DNA from: Torreya grandis
Taxonomy: Eukaryota; Streptophyta; Pinopsida; Cupressales; Taxaceae
Length of the DNA stretch: 64,000 nucleotides
Direction: 5' to 3'
Assembly: GCA_037957365.1 (NCBI GenBank)
Contig: JARHVA010003524.1
Span: 310,001-374,000 of the forward strand
Numbering within the stretch: position 1 is the stretch's first letter; every line of letters begins with the position of its first letter. The translations under genes and the position numbers were made by a program. The notes beneath the pieces were generated by a model that did no database searches, had not been told where the DNA came from, and worked only from the letters and a program-made list of their open reading frames with translations. This document shows, piece by piece, positions 43,500-57,100 of the stretch.

Positions 43500-44400
43500 A
43501 AAGGTTCTTACAGAGCTACATGTTTTACCACTTAGTAGGCACTCAAGGTTATTCAAAACTTATAATAGAATCAAGCATGAATTATTTTATGAAGGGATCG
43601 GAGGGGAAATCTATTTTTTTGGTAGGATTCATGGTGTGTTAGAAAAATAAGGGTGAGATAATTAAGAGCTCAGGTCTTTTACAACCGTAACTATTCCTAG
43701 CTAGATGTGGGAGGTGGTGTGCATGGATTTCATCACAGGGTTGCCCAAGTATGAAGAGAAATATGTCATCATTATTGACATGGATAGACTCATAAATTAT
43801 GACCATTTTTGTTACTTGTCATATCCTTTTGTAGTAAGTACAATATAATTTAATTTTATGAATATAATTCAAAAGCTATATAGGATCACAAAGATCATAG
43901 TAAATGACCATGTTTTTATATTTACCAATAATTTTTGGACTGATTTATTTTCCTGCTTGGGTACTTAGCTCATTCACATCTCATCATATAATCCCCAATA
44001 TGATGGAAAAAATGAGGTGGTCAACAAGTGATTTGAGGATTATCTCTTATTTTTTGAATAAATAAGATAGATGGGCTCTATGGTTGCCACTAGTAGAATC
44101 ATGGTTTAACACTTCTTTCTATCCCTCATCCAAAATGTCTCTATTCTTGGCATTTTATGAGCACCAAATACTATCCATCATATATTTTGTGAGGGTTCAA
44201 CCAAAGGTTTAGTAAATTTAAGATCACATTCAACACTAGTATGAAGTACTCTTCATTCCAGAGATAAATTTTCAAAGGCACAAAACCAAATGAAGTAGTT
44301 AGATGACCCACACCTCATGGAAAGGCAATTTTTAAGTAGGAGATTGGGTTTTATGCAATTACCACCATACAATAAAATTTCATTGAAACAATATAAGGAT
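43500..44400 (+). pseudogene. Gypsy element 1 integrase remnant
   Basis: Pieces such as WEVVCMDFITGLPKYE and IIDMDRL at about 43707-43790, FTNNFWTDLFSCLG at about 43920-43965 and SYNPQYDGKNEVVNK at about 43984-44030 match the Gypsy integrase core in order. The frame is broken repeatedly. Confidence 0.75.
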
Positions 44401-44589
44401 AAAAATATTTCACCTAAGTATTACATGCCCTATCAATAATTTCATAAGAACAATAATGTAGCATACAAACTAGAGTTACCTGATTCAACAAAAAATCATC
44501 TAGTCTTCCATGTTTCCTACTTAAATAAGGTCATTGTAAAAAGTGTTTCAACCCAGACAAAGTTACCAAATCTTGATGAGGGGGTAATA

Positions 44590-44750
44590 ACTATTTTATA
44601 ACTCGATAAAATCCTCCAGACATGCATAAAGAAGTTTTAAACAAGGGTGATTATAGAGTACTTGATCAAGTGGAATAAACTACGCTTTGAGGATGCAACA
44701 TGGTAGGATGAAGCACCCCAACATAAACACTTAGAGATTGTCAATGTTGA
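44590..44750 (+). pseudogene. chromodomain-like C-terminus of Gypsy element 1
   Basis: TRVIIEYLIKWNKLRFEDAT with a following W at about 44643-44706 fits the chromodomain strand-helix pattern found at the end of chromovirus integrases. It directly precedes the polypurine tract and 3' LTR. Confidence 0.65.
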
Positions 44751-44779
44751 AGATTTTTTTTGTTTAAACAGGAGGGGCA

Positions 44780-45177
44780 TGCTATGCCCTTAGTCTCTAT
44801 CATGTAATGAGATATGTGTGGCTGACTTCTGGCTTGCTTAACCTTTTGCTTAGTCATATGATAATTTATATATATTTATATAGTTAGTAGTGTTGACATA
44901 TGGAGTACCCATAACCTAAGTAGGGTATATAAAAGGCAATGTTTAATATTAGATCATATATTACACATTTCGTTCTTATTTCAAGGTTGAAGAGGTTTCC
45001 CCATCTAAGTGGTTCAATCATATATTTTTGGTATTCTAATATTCTTGCAATCATCTTATGTGGATTTACTATAACATTCCATTATTATTGCAAGTTAATG
45101 TTGTTACTATGATTTTTATATTTATATAAGATACATTACCTTGATTGTAATTTATCTCTATTAGTAATTTCATTACA
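44780..45177 (+). repeat. 3' LTR of Gypsy element 1
   Basis: It starts TGCTATGCCCTTAG after AGGAGGGGCA and ends AATTTCATTACA. It contains a TATA-like GGTATATAAAAGG at about 44926-44938, a plausible LTR promoter. Confidence 0.8.
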
Positions 45178-47139
45178 TTTTCTTAGGTTATTTAGACTAT
45201 TCTTTCTTAGCCTACTACTTCTTTTGTGCCTCCTAATTTTACTAGACAATCTCTGCTTGCTCCTAATGCTACATCTTGTGGTCTTAGCCTTAGTTAAATT
45301 CTTTGAGTATCTATTGATACACATACTACTCATGCTGTGGCTCATACACATGTTCTTACATCTAAAGGATGCATTGATTCAACAATCCATTCAAGATATG
45401 CAAGTGAAAATTAAACAATTTTCAAAGGATCTCAAAGGTCTAGCCATGTGGTCATAGTTCATGATATATTAACCCATTGGCTTTTGAGGTTATAATCTAC
45501 CCCCACCTACCAGTTTTATAGTGCCTAAATATGAAGTATATAAGAACCGGATTGATTCTTGACATCATATTTGATCCTTCTGTTCCTCATGTTTTGGTTT
45601 TGTACATGATAATTGGTTGATGACTAATATTTTCCCTAGAAATATCAACGACTATGCCTTGGATTGGTTTCATTCCCTACCATTGGGCTCCATGTGTTCT
45701 TTCAATGATTTGGTCGATACCTTCTTAGCTCAGATTTCTATTAATATTGGCCAAAATGTCACATTTTCACAAATTTTTCAACTCAAACATGGACCTAATG
45801 AGAAGGTTAGTGAGCATGTCCTTAAATTATAAACTATGCTTACAAAAATGTCTCAACAAATATCTAATATCGGGTTTCAAATTATTTTATCCAATAATTT
45901 TCTTTAACCTCTCAAAGACAAAGTAATGTATAGCATATACTAATATTTTTATGAGCTTTGCCATATGGTTTACAACTATGAGATCAAAATTTTAGAGATA
46001 AACATGATTAAATATGGGTCCAATGCCCTTACATCTAGAAACTCAAAATATTAAGGTAAATTAATAGTCAAAGCTAAGGTTAATAATACTCCAATTATGC
46101 AAGCTCAAAATGAGGCAAAAAATGTAGTAATGTGATATCACAACCACTTTCAAGGCTTTTTATTCCTCCTAGAAGTAATTTCTTGAATGCAACATGATAT
46201 CTTTGCCTCCATAACATGAGTTGGATATATTTTGACCTTTGCCTAGAAATTATGATGAAAATTCATATTGTGAATACCATATATATTTAGGACATAATAC
46301 CAATAGATGCTATACATTGAGATGTAAGGCATAGTATATGATTGATATTAATGTAATTTAAGTGGATGGCCATAATATTATAGTGAACGAATCAATAGAT
46401 CCATCGAATAAAAATTTAAAAATATTTAATCCACTTCCAAATGATGATATTTCAAAGCAAGACAATTTTCACATGATAATACCTACTCAATGACCAATAT
46501 TTACAATGCTTGTATCTTAGATGGGATTATAAGTATGGTTGTGGGTTAACAAATGCAAGGTCTACCTATCACATTCTAGACCATGAGATTCAGAGAGTTA
46601 ATTCTCACAATGTCCACTATTTATACATGTTTTTATTGATTCACATCCTACAATTACACATGACATTATGGTAGACAATGATTTATGTAAAAAATTATGC
46701 TCAATATCATGCATTGACAATAAAGGTTACAATCAACAAGACTTAATTGGTACAACCATGGTGATTGAGAGTTATATCAGTCTCACATGGACACTTGTCA
46801 GAGGTATCACGCTACCTATCACTGTAGGTCCTAAAATTGTTTTAGTATGATTTTATGTATTATGGGATCATGAGACATATGATCTATTACCTAGATTACC
46901 ATGGATAAAAAAAATGAGAGCTATCCCATCCAAATTACACCAATGTCTTAATTTGTGCATGCTTAGAAAGTATTTACCATTCACAACACACCTTATGAGT
47001 TACCCCTAAAAATTTAGTAAAAACATGAGGTATTAGCTAAAGTTCTTCCTAAACAACAAATCATATAACCTCAAGTCACATATTCTAGAGTTACACCTCC
47101 TCTAGTTATGGTCCCTACAATCATCACATCTCTAGTTCT
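45178..47139 (+). mobile_element. Gypsy-like element 2: gag and protease remnants
   Basis: At 45617-45832 the frame reads NIFPRNINDYALDWFHSLP and FNDLVDTFLAQISIN, then FQLKHGPNEKVSEH, the classic retrotransposon gag core. At about 46660-46990 VMD-type text, GTTMVIESYISLTWTLVRGI, LPITVGPK and LPRLPWIKKMRAIPS match the region around and after the protease active site. The frame then runs into a Pro/Thr-rich stretch (SRVTPPLVMVPT), where the giant-LTR element is inserted. Similar Pro/Thr text resumes at 58017. Confidence 0.7.
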
Positions 47140-50100
47140 TGTTAGCCAATTTTGGGTACCATAGGTGAGCCCATATAAAAAATTTCTAGTTAGCTCATTT
47201 TAACTTTGTTGATAGCCATCTAGGGTCTTCAAATAGCCTTTTAGGATGTTTTCCCTTTGTGTTTAGTATTGTTTAAGGTTATTTTGGAGAAGTTAAGGTA
47301 AAGTGGTTTCTAGGTTGTTTAAGCCTTCTAGTGCCTTTTCCTTGCACAAGTCATTAAGGTTAATAGGAAGGGGGATATTTTGTGAGTTCTTAACATATTT
47401 AATAGGTTCATTTGATGTCTTATAGGTTTTATGTTATATCCATGGTTAATAAGTAATTTTGAAACTTCTCTATATGCCACTAACATGTGTAAATTTGTCA
47501 AAGACCATTTTAAACCCTAAAAGGTGGAAATCACATAGCAATGTTATTTAAAATGACTTATGAGAAGTTTTATAACATGAGGTTGATAGACACATTTCAT
47601 GATATGTCAGTTTCAAATAAAAAAGGTCAGTTATTGTAGTTTCAACATCAAAAGAAAGAAGTTAAATCACTTTTACGGATTCAGAGGACTCATATGTAGG
47701 TGGAAATAATTCAAAATATGTCTCTTCATCTTCCTCAGGTCAAATCCATGCTCAATAATCTTTCACAAGTCCAAAGAAGGAATAAAACACTTCCTTTCTT
47801 CCATCAAACTCTTGGAAAGCTCACAATGGATACTTTCAAATGTTCAGTATATATAGGAGAGAGATATGGAAGGAATATTTTTGGAAAAATATGGGGGTCC
47901 TTATTCCATTCAAATCCATGAACATAGTTTTTAGATTAATGGTTTCTCCTTTATGAACAATAATTAAGAAGGTAGGGTGGTCTAAAACCCTAAAAAAATC
48001 CCACTAGCTCAGTTTTACCATGGAAATGATGTTTTTAAGCTTGTTGGAAGCAAGAGTGAAGATGGGAAAGGATTTAGGATGTTTTTAAAATCCTTACATA
48101 TGATCTTTCAACCTCACTTGGCATGTGTGGGCAACCTTGAGGCAATAAATCTCCATGCAATGCTAGGTTACAGACTTGAATGCAGGTGCTTGAGATTTAG
48201 AAAAGAATGAAACACATTTGGGAGTTGAATGCCAAGTTATAAATATAATTTAAAACTTAATAAAACTCTCTAAAATCACCAAAGGACTTCTCAATTCCCA
48301 TGAAGTCCAATAACCTCTATAACATTGATGCTTAGATCAACATTGTAGGCAAAAAAGTGTCAATAAACTTCATGTTTTGGAATGTATAGGTTGTCAAAAG
48401 TGTACCTTGAATAAACATAAAACTATATAATGTGATATTAGTGGATTTAATTCAAGAAAATGGAGGAAATAATATCTATTTGGTGAAAAGTTGCAGACCT
48501 ATGCCAAAACATTACTCAGGGTTTTAGTGAGTATTGGACTGTAGCATGAGGAAAGAGTATTTGTTTAACATTGAATAAGATATGTTATAGCATAATATAT
48601 GTTTAAAGGGTAATCAATGATATGTTTCAATTTTAACATCCCTTGGATAATTAATAAGACCTCATCAAGAGTTTCACTCTCCAAGTATGACTGCTATTGA
48701 TCCCAAAACACAAACCTACAGGTCTGTTTTGTAAAAGGACACTAAAAGCATGAATCTTGTCAAATGTCTTAAATATATGAGTTATATTTGGTGAATGGAG
48801 TGAAACTATAAGAATTTATTATGGTAATTTTAGTATTTGAAATATGGAGAGAACATCAAAAGATAGTGGCCAGGGTAAAAAATAAGGGAGGTGGCTAAAA
48901 CCCTAAAGCCTGATGAATTAATTTCAAAAGTGTTTTGAGAAACCTTCAAAGGTAATTGATATTGGAAGAGAATATAAAATATAAAATATCAAATAATATG
49001 TTATAATATACTAAAAAATCATAATAAAATTATAAAAGTGCTTAAAGGAAAGAAAATGTAGACCTACAAGTCTACAGACATATAGGCCTAGTTTCTCATC
49101 CATGTAGAGATAAACATTGCATTGATAGTGAGGTGTGAAGGCCTAAAAATCATGATTATTGTTGTGAAATATCATAAATATGTTTTTATGGTCATAATTA
49201 ATTAAAAATTAGTAACAAAGAGCTCAGAGTGATGAAATGCATACCTACAGGTCTGTAGACTTGTAGGTCTCCATTTACAAGCATGAGAGATAAACCTTGT
49301 ACAATAAACAAGCATGAAAGATGTAAAAGAGGATTAATACCATGGGGAGATGATAATTTTTTTATGAAATATGGAAACCAATTAAAATAAACCTTTTTTT
49401 TCACCTCTATAAACATCAAGACTGGTTAAGACATACAAACCCTCCTAATTGCTCCTTTTGGGAACTTATTTGCAAGAACACAAGAAATTATGCAAGATTT
49501 AAATTAAATGGATGATTTTGGATTGTTATAGGATGTGTATGGAGGAAATTATATATAATTATTTTAGGTTTATAATATTATAGGATGATCCAAAGGAACA
49601 AGAACACCTCAACTGCCTACACAATCTTTTTTACACATAGGCTGCTCCCTTTTGGATTGTTTGGAGGGTACAAAGGATTGACAAAGGAAGAATAAAACTT
49701 GGAGGGATTTATTAACTATGTTAATAACAAAAAAAAGTATTATTTTTCATTTAAACACTCATTATTTCATAAAATTTATTTTTGTAAGCCTTCGGCCTCC
49801 TCAGGCCTGTGCATGTGTAAACTAGGGATATAAAGAGAAAAACTTGCATAACTTGAGTTATATACACTAGAATGATTTTAAACTTGGAAAAAATACTTAA
49901 ATTAATATAAGATAAAATATTTTTAATGTTTTGGAGTGGTAATGTACATCCTTGTATAGTTAATTAGCAAAAATGGAGAGAGAGAAAAGAGGTCTACCTT
50001 GAGAGTTAGGTCATAAAACTTTGGATGAAGATGTAAGGGGATAATGGGTGAAAAAATATACCTTTTTATTCCCTTTAATTTCTTTTAATATCTCAAACCA

Positions 50101-51164
50101 AGGATATTTTCACTAAAATAAGGTTACAAGAAATAACCTTGCCCAAAGAGAAAACACATGAATGGTGAGAGAGATTACAGAAAAGGTGTGTAAAGATGAT
50201 TTTATTGGGGTATTTAATAGATGTATAATGAAATTAAACTAGTTTTAATCCATGAATGTGACTTGTCAATCCATAATGATCTCAAATGGGCAGTTTTAAA
50301 GCAAATGGATGAGTCACCAAGGCAATAAAGTAACTCCACACCACTTTGAGAGGAATGTCATCAAAGCAAGCATACACATGTTGATGAGAATATTCATAAC
50401 TGACTATTTTTAGTATTATTTATTGTAACCCATTTTATCAAGATATGACACTTTTCATTGATCTTCTTACATCTCTTTCTCTCTCTCCTCACTTCTCCTA
50501 TATACGTAGCCTTGAATGGATTGTTATGGATCCTCCACCAGAGTATGGAGAAGCTTTGCTTATTTGTATGCTTGTGATCAATAAGACTACAAATTTTACC
50601 TCCTTATATGATTTTAATTAGTTTTTACGTATCGATAGTTGATCTTATTAAGTGATTTACTTAGTCTTCCTTGACATTTCATACTTTAACACCTATATGC
50701 AGTTTGAAACCTTCTCTTTCAAGTCATGTGAAATGTTCAAGTGAAGTGTAATGGTTGAGTGTGTTTTCCTATTCATTAGTGTCATTTTAGACCTCTCGAT
50801 TAGTCTGCCTATCCTAAACATGTATCAAAACCTCCACATTAAAATGCCAATGTAAGAGATTCAGATTGGGAGTAGTGTATGTTGAGATTAGTTTCATGGT
50901 CTACATGTGTACATGTAGTTGGTTGGTAGTGATAAATTAGTTTGGTGCTTCACCTCCTTTAGGATTTATAACAACACTCTTTTCCCTCTTCTCATTAATT
51001 GAATAGTTTAGTAGTATCTTGGGTGAAGCATCAAGGGATATAGCCCAAATCTAGAGGTTTATTCCACTTAGATATCACCCAAAACTTAGGACTAAACCCA
51101 TTATATAACTCAAGTGAGAGGGATTGAAGACACCATCTCAAAAGTGAAAATTTAAGTTATAATA
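47140..51164 (+). repeat. 5' LTR (about 4.0 kb) of the giant-LTR element
   Basis: Collinear with 54161-58016 throughout, for example GATAGCCATCTAGGGT near the start and TCTAGAGGTTTA near the end. It carries about 158 bases at 50299-50456 that the 3' copy lacks. It also contains a perfect 20-base inverted repeat (49060-49079 with 49251-49270). Confidence 0.85.
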
Positions 51165-54160
51165 TTCTTAGCACGCTCGATGGGACAAGATATTTCATCC
51201 ATTAAAGAGTGATTGGTGTGATATTCAATGCATACCTTTAGATGCATGAACACAAGCATGAATGGTGATTCTGAGCATAATTAATTAGTTTTAGCAGCTC
51301 ATGTATGCTTATAATCAAGTGATCTTTTTATTTGTCTTTCTCATGGGGTCCCATGGCTGAATTTTGAGTAGACTTATATTTTACCCAGGTTGATGAGCAT
51401 TATCAACAACATATTGGTTCTTATTAGCAACTTAATGAACCATGTCAATGCTTGTTGATCCATACTAGCCCTACAATGACCCTACTTCCCCTCCATATGA
51501 CCCTAACTATCATTGTGACTAACCTTGCCACCAAGATTAATATCTTCCGTCCTTTCCTCATCAACCTTACCAAGCTTGTCAGCCTTCATATCAATCCTAT
51601 CAATATTTCCATTAGTAGGAATTAAGAGCTAAGGATGAGTGCATAGCAATTCAAATCCAAGATAAAAATAAACAAGATTATCAGTTGCTCATGAAGATGA
51701 ATAAGAATGAAATGGTGATGAAAAAGATAGATGAAAATGTAAAATTTGGTCGAGTTATCCTTAGTCACCTAATTCAAAAGATTAGGGACTCATGATAGTT
51801 TACAAGGAGTGAGTGAGCAGCCTTTGAGATGGGAAACAAACATGTCCTAACTAATGAAAGGCTAGAAATTAGAGATTTGAACCAATGTATGGAGGATAGA
51901 TTATTAAGATGGAAAGATCAAGAATTGATGTTTCTTCATCCTCAATCACCCTCTCCAATCCTAAATAAGTCCTCTAGTGTTCGTAATTTTATCAAACTTG
52001 TAATAAGCCATTAAAAAAGGATTAATTCTATGAAGGCTTCATTCATTATTCCCAAAGCTCAACCTACTCTCCCTCATGAACCTTCTCCTATGCCATTATA
52101 AAATCATAAATTTGATGAGTTTCAAAGGCAACTTGTAAGCTTCTCTAATCCTTATTTCACCCCTCAAGTTGCAATACACCATTAAGAAGAGGCTCCTAAA
52201 CCTAAGACCCCAAGTTGGAATTAAGTAGTTGAGTCATGGGGAAATAAAGATGATCCATTCCTAGATCAATAATTTGAATCCAAAAAGGAACTTGTGCCTA
52301 TTAAAACATCATCCACCTCTCCTCAAGAGCCCCAAACCTTCCCATCATGGAATTTTATCCAAAAGGGAATCCAAAACAAGAGAGAGATACCAAGATTCAA
52401 GCCAATTTATGAACCTATTCAAATCCTACCCCTCCCTCCTCAAGAACATAAAACTTTCCCATCATGGAAGTCAATTAAAGAAAGATTTTAAATGAAGAAG
52501 GAAGTTTATGTTTGGAAATCCTAAGATCAAAGGATATCAAGGTTTGAGGGATGGGTTAGTGAATGGATAGAGAAGAAGGATAAGTTTATTGATCATGGGA
52601 GTTCAAATCTTATTCATGAGGTTGAACAACCAATTATTAAGGAATAACATGTTATCTTGGAGGATAATAAAGGTCAAGTTACAACTGTAAGTGATAAAAA
52701 TGATGGCTATAAAGAAGACTCTTCAAGTGAATATGAAGAACTCATCATTGACACTCCTCTTGGTAAAGAAAAGAACAAATCAGTCTTTGGAGATGAAGGG
52801 AGAAATGATATTCATCATGTAGTAGTAGAATTTAAGGGAGATAACATTATTAAAGATGAGCATATCCCAATTGAGGTGGAAATGACAATATGACAACCAA
52901 CTAGTCATCTCATTGAGACCATTAATGATCAAGAATAGTAGTTCTTGGAGCCTCTTGATGAATTGGATCATCTAGATGCAATTGAGATGCATTTGGATAC
53001 CTTATAAGATGCCTCAATCATCCTAGAAGAGGTAAAAGTATGTTTTAAACTCTTTCCTTTGGTTGAAAGTGTTGGTTTTCCTTCTTGTTGCAAAGAAGTG
53101 TTAGTTGCTTTGATAATGGATAAATCTCAAGGGAATGTTTGCATAGAGTCTTAATAAAAATGTTTCAACTGGTCTTGAGATAGAAGATCTCCTAATTGAG
53201 CAAGATGAGGTCTTGAACATGCTTAAAATATACTATAATAAGTATGAACCAATCACCTTTGAAGAACAAATTATAGTTGAAAATGAAGTTATAGTTCTCC
53301 CAACCAATCACCATGAAGTTCAGAATCACATGACAACAACTAGAAAGGTGATGGAGACACATCATCAAGAGGATAATCATATGCATCATGCCTTCTCAAA
53401 CCAACATGAAGAGTTTCAAGATGATATGTGCCAATAATATTTAGATAATTACAATGAGTTTGAGGCTCTTCAATTGCCTATATATCTTGTTGGGCAAGTT
53501 AAAGACATTTGTGAATCTGTTATCTTACTTGAAGAGCAATGTGGAAGTTATTAAGAAGATATTCAAGATAAGGTACACGATTTCATAGAACCTATAGAAG
53601 CCAAAGTTCATGCCCATAGGAGTCAAGATGTAGTCATGATTGAAGTAAGTTAAAACATCAAGAGGCATCATGAGAAGGTTTTTGAGCCACAAGATGAATA
53701 TGTTTTTATTATAAAAATGTTTGCTATCGATGATTCACTTGAGAGCATGCCAAGTGAGTTGGCAAGCAAGAAGACTACTCCAACAAGCATCATGGATAAA
53801 GGGAAGCTTGATCTAGATCATTATTCATCTCATGGAAGAAGAGTTTGTAACAATTTTCCTTTTGATCCAGGAGGAAAATGTCTAAAGGTTAGTTGTTTCA
53901 GTAGTTTTTTATTTTGTTTTCCCTAAGTGTTTTATAGTACAAGTGTGTGTGTGTGTGTGTTAATTTAGTGTGTTTGATTTTTATTTAGTTATCTTGGTGA
54001 GGTAGTCAGTGGTTTTAGATATTTTAAGGCATGTACAGTCAAGTGTCAAGGTTAATTCAAGTTTGAGATTGAGTGAGAGATGACCCCATGCCCAATAGAT
54101 GGACTAGGCAACTGGTCTAATGAGCATAACAGGCGTGTAATCCCAGGAGGTCACCAAATA
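51165..54160 (+). other. interior of the giant-LTR element, coding-like but unidentified
   Basis: Several medium ORFs in one direction (51829-52014, 52274-52495, 52657-52893, 53213-53437, 53717-53926). They are rich in Glu, Asp, Lys and Pro, with repeated (S/P)PSPKPSHHG-like text at about 52310-52480. They may be the remains of one long gag-like or accessory protein. No known domain is visible. A (GT)8 microsatellite is at about 53944-53960. Confidence 0.4.
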
Positions 54161-57100
54161 TGTTAGCCAATTTTTGCTACCATAGGTGAGTCTCATCAAA
54201 AAATTACTAGCTATGTCATTTTAACTTTTTTGATAGCCATCTAGGGTATTTAAATATCCTTTTAGGATGGTTTCCCTTTGTGCGTAGTATTATTTAAGGT
54301 TCTTTTAGAGAAGTTAAGGTAAAGTGGTTTCTAGGTTGTTTAAGTCTTCTAGTGCCTTTACCTTGCACAAGTCATTAAGGATAATAATAAGGGGGTATTT
54401 TTTGAGTTATTAACATATTTAAGAGTGTCCTTTTATGTCTTATAGGTTTTATGTTACATCCAAGGTCAATAAGTCATTTTGAAACTTCTCTATATGCCAG
54501 TAACATGTGTAAATTTGTCAAAGACCATTTTAAATCATAAAAGGTGGAAATCACGTAAAAATGTTATTTAAAATGACTTATGAGAAGTTTTATAATGTGA
54601 GGTTGGTAGAAACATTTCATGATATGTAAGTTTTAAATTAAAAAAATGGGCAATTATTACAATTTTAATACCAAAAAAAGGAAGTTCAGTCACTTGTATA
54701 GATTTTGAGGACTCATATGCAGGTGTAAATGCTTCAAAAGGTGTCTCTTAATCTTCCCCATGTCAAATACATTCTCATAAGCTTTCAAAGGTCTAAATAA
54801 GGTAGAAAACACTTCCTTTATTCAATCAACATCTTGGCAAGCTCACAATGGCTACTTTCAAATGCTTAGTCCATACAGGAGAGAGAGAGTTGGAAGGAAT
54901 GATATTAGAAAAATATGATGGTCCTCATGCCCTTCTATGTATATATTTATCAGATTAATGTCTCCTCTTTTATGAACAAACATTAAGAAGGTAGGGTGGT
55001 ATAAAACCCTACAAAAACCCCACTAGCTTAGTTTTATCATGGAAATGGTGTTTTGAGGCTCACTGGAAGAATAAATATAGATGGAAAGGGATTTAAGAGG
55101 TCTATACAACCATTCCATATGATCCTTCATCCTCACTTGGCACATGTGGGCAACCTTGAGACAAGAAATCTCTATGTAACGCTAGGTTGTAGACTTGAAT
55201 ACAAGTACTTGAGGTTTAAAAAATAATGAAACACATTTAGGAGTTAAATGGTATGTTATCAGGCTCATTTAAACCTTCAAAAAACTCTCCAAAATAACCA
55301 AAGGACCTCTGAATGGCCATAAAGTCTAATAACCTCTATAACATTGATGCTTAGATCAATGTTATAGGCATAAAAGTGTCAAGAAATTTCATGTTTTGGC
55401 ACATACAGGTGGTTATAAGTGTAACTTGAGTAAAAATAACACTAAATAAGGTGATAGGATTGGTTTAAATTCAATAAAATGGAGGAAATAATATCTATTT
55501 GGTGAAAAGTTGCAGACCTATGCCAAAACATCACTCAGGGTTTTAGTGAATATTGGACTATAACATGAGGAAACAATATTTGTTTAAGATTGAACAAGAT
55601 AGGTTCTAGCCTAAGATATGTTTATATGTTCATGAAGGATATGTTTCAATTTTAAATTCCCTTAGATAATGAATAAGACCTCATTAAGAGTTTCATTCTC
55701 CAAGTATGACTACTGCTGATCCCAAACACAGTCCTACATGTCTATTTTGAAAAAGGACATTGAAAGCATGAATCTTGTCAAATGTTTTAAATATATGGGG
55801 TTTGGTTTGTGAATTAAGGGACCATATAATAATTTATTATGGTAATTTGATAGGGTCAAAAACAAGGGAGGTGGCTAAAACCCTAGAGCCTGAGTAAACT
55901 AATTTCCAAAGTGTTTCAGGAAACCTCCAAACATCATTAATATTGGAAGATAATTTAAAATATAAAATAATATGTTATAAGGTATTTAAAAATCATAATC
56001 ACATTACAAAAGTGTTTAAAGGAAAGAAAATGCATACTTATAGGTCTGCAGATCTGGAGGACTACTTTCTCATCCAAGTAGAGAAAAATATTGCATTACT
56101 AGTGAGGTGTGAAGGCCTAAACCTCATGAATATTGTTGTGAAATATTAGAGAGATTTTTTTAGGGTCATAATTTATAAATAATTAGTCACAAATATCTTA
56201 GAGTGATTAAAATGTAGACCTATATGTTTGTAGACTTGTAGGTCTCCATTTGCAAGCATGAGAGGCAAACCCTGTACAAACAACAAGGATGAAAGATAAA
56301 AATGAGGATCAATCCCATGGTAATATGATATAAAATTGATTCAAGATGGAAACAGGTAAACCAATGAAAATCAACCTTCTCTTGCACCTCTATAAACATC
56401 AAGACTAGTTAAGACATATAAAGCCTCTTAATTGCTCCTTTTAGGAACTTATTTACAAGAACACAAGAAATGATGCAAGGTTTACATTTAATGGATGATT
56501 TTGGATTATTAGAGGAGGTGTATTGAGGACATGATATACCATTATGTTAGGTTGAGATTATTATAGGATGATCTAAAGGAACAAGTTCTACTTACAACTG
56601 CCTACACAATCCTTTTTACTCCCTTTTGGCTTGTTTGGAGGGTACATAGGATTGAAAAAGGAAAGATAACATTTGGAGGGGTTTAATAATTATGGGGAAG
56701 TACCCACACAAGTATTATTTTTCCTTGAAACACTCCTAAGATCAAAAAATGGATTTTTGTAAGCCCTTGGCCTCCTTAGGCATGTGCATGTGCAAACTAG
56801 GGCTAGAAAGAGAAAAACTTATAGAACTTGAGTTCTATCCATTGGAATGATTTGAAACTTGGAAAACATACCTAAATTAATATAACATAAATTATTTTGA
56901 TTGTTTTGGATTGGTACCATATGGAATTTTATGGTCTCCACCATTAAGGGCTTGCATTAGGCCTAATTATTAAAAATGGAGAAAGAGAAAAGAGGTCTAC
57001 CTCGACATTTAGGTCATGAAACTTTGGGTGAAGATGTGAGGGGATAACGGGTGCCAATATATACCTTTTTTTTTACCTGTAATTGATTTGAATCTATCAA

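Larger units (their letters stand above)
39625..45177 (+). mobile_element. Ty3/Gypsy LTR retrotransposon (element 1), complete but decayed
   Basis: LTRs lie at 39625-40038 and 44780-45177, both ending AATTTCATTACA. The primer site TGGTATCATAAC is at 40041 and the polypurine tract AGGAGGGGCA at about 44770-44779. Coding remnants in order are gag (ITWINQMD at about 40860-40890), a damaged zinc knuckle (KGLCFNY), protease, reverse transcriptase, RNase H, integrase and a chromodomain-like tail. Domain order RT, RNase H, integrase is Gypsy-type. Dozens of stops and frameshifts mean it is inactive. It has inserted into another Gypsy-like element. Confidence 0.85.
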
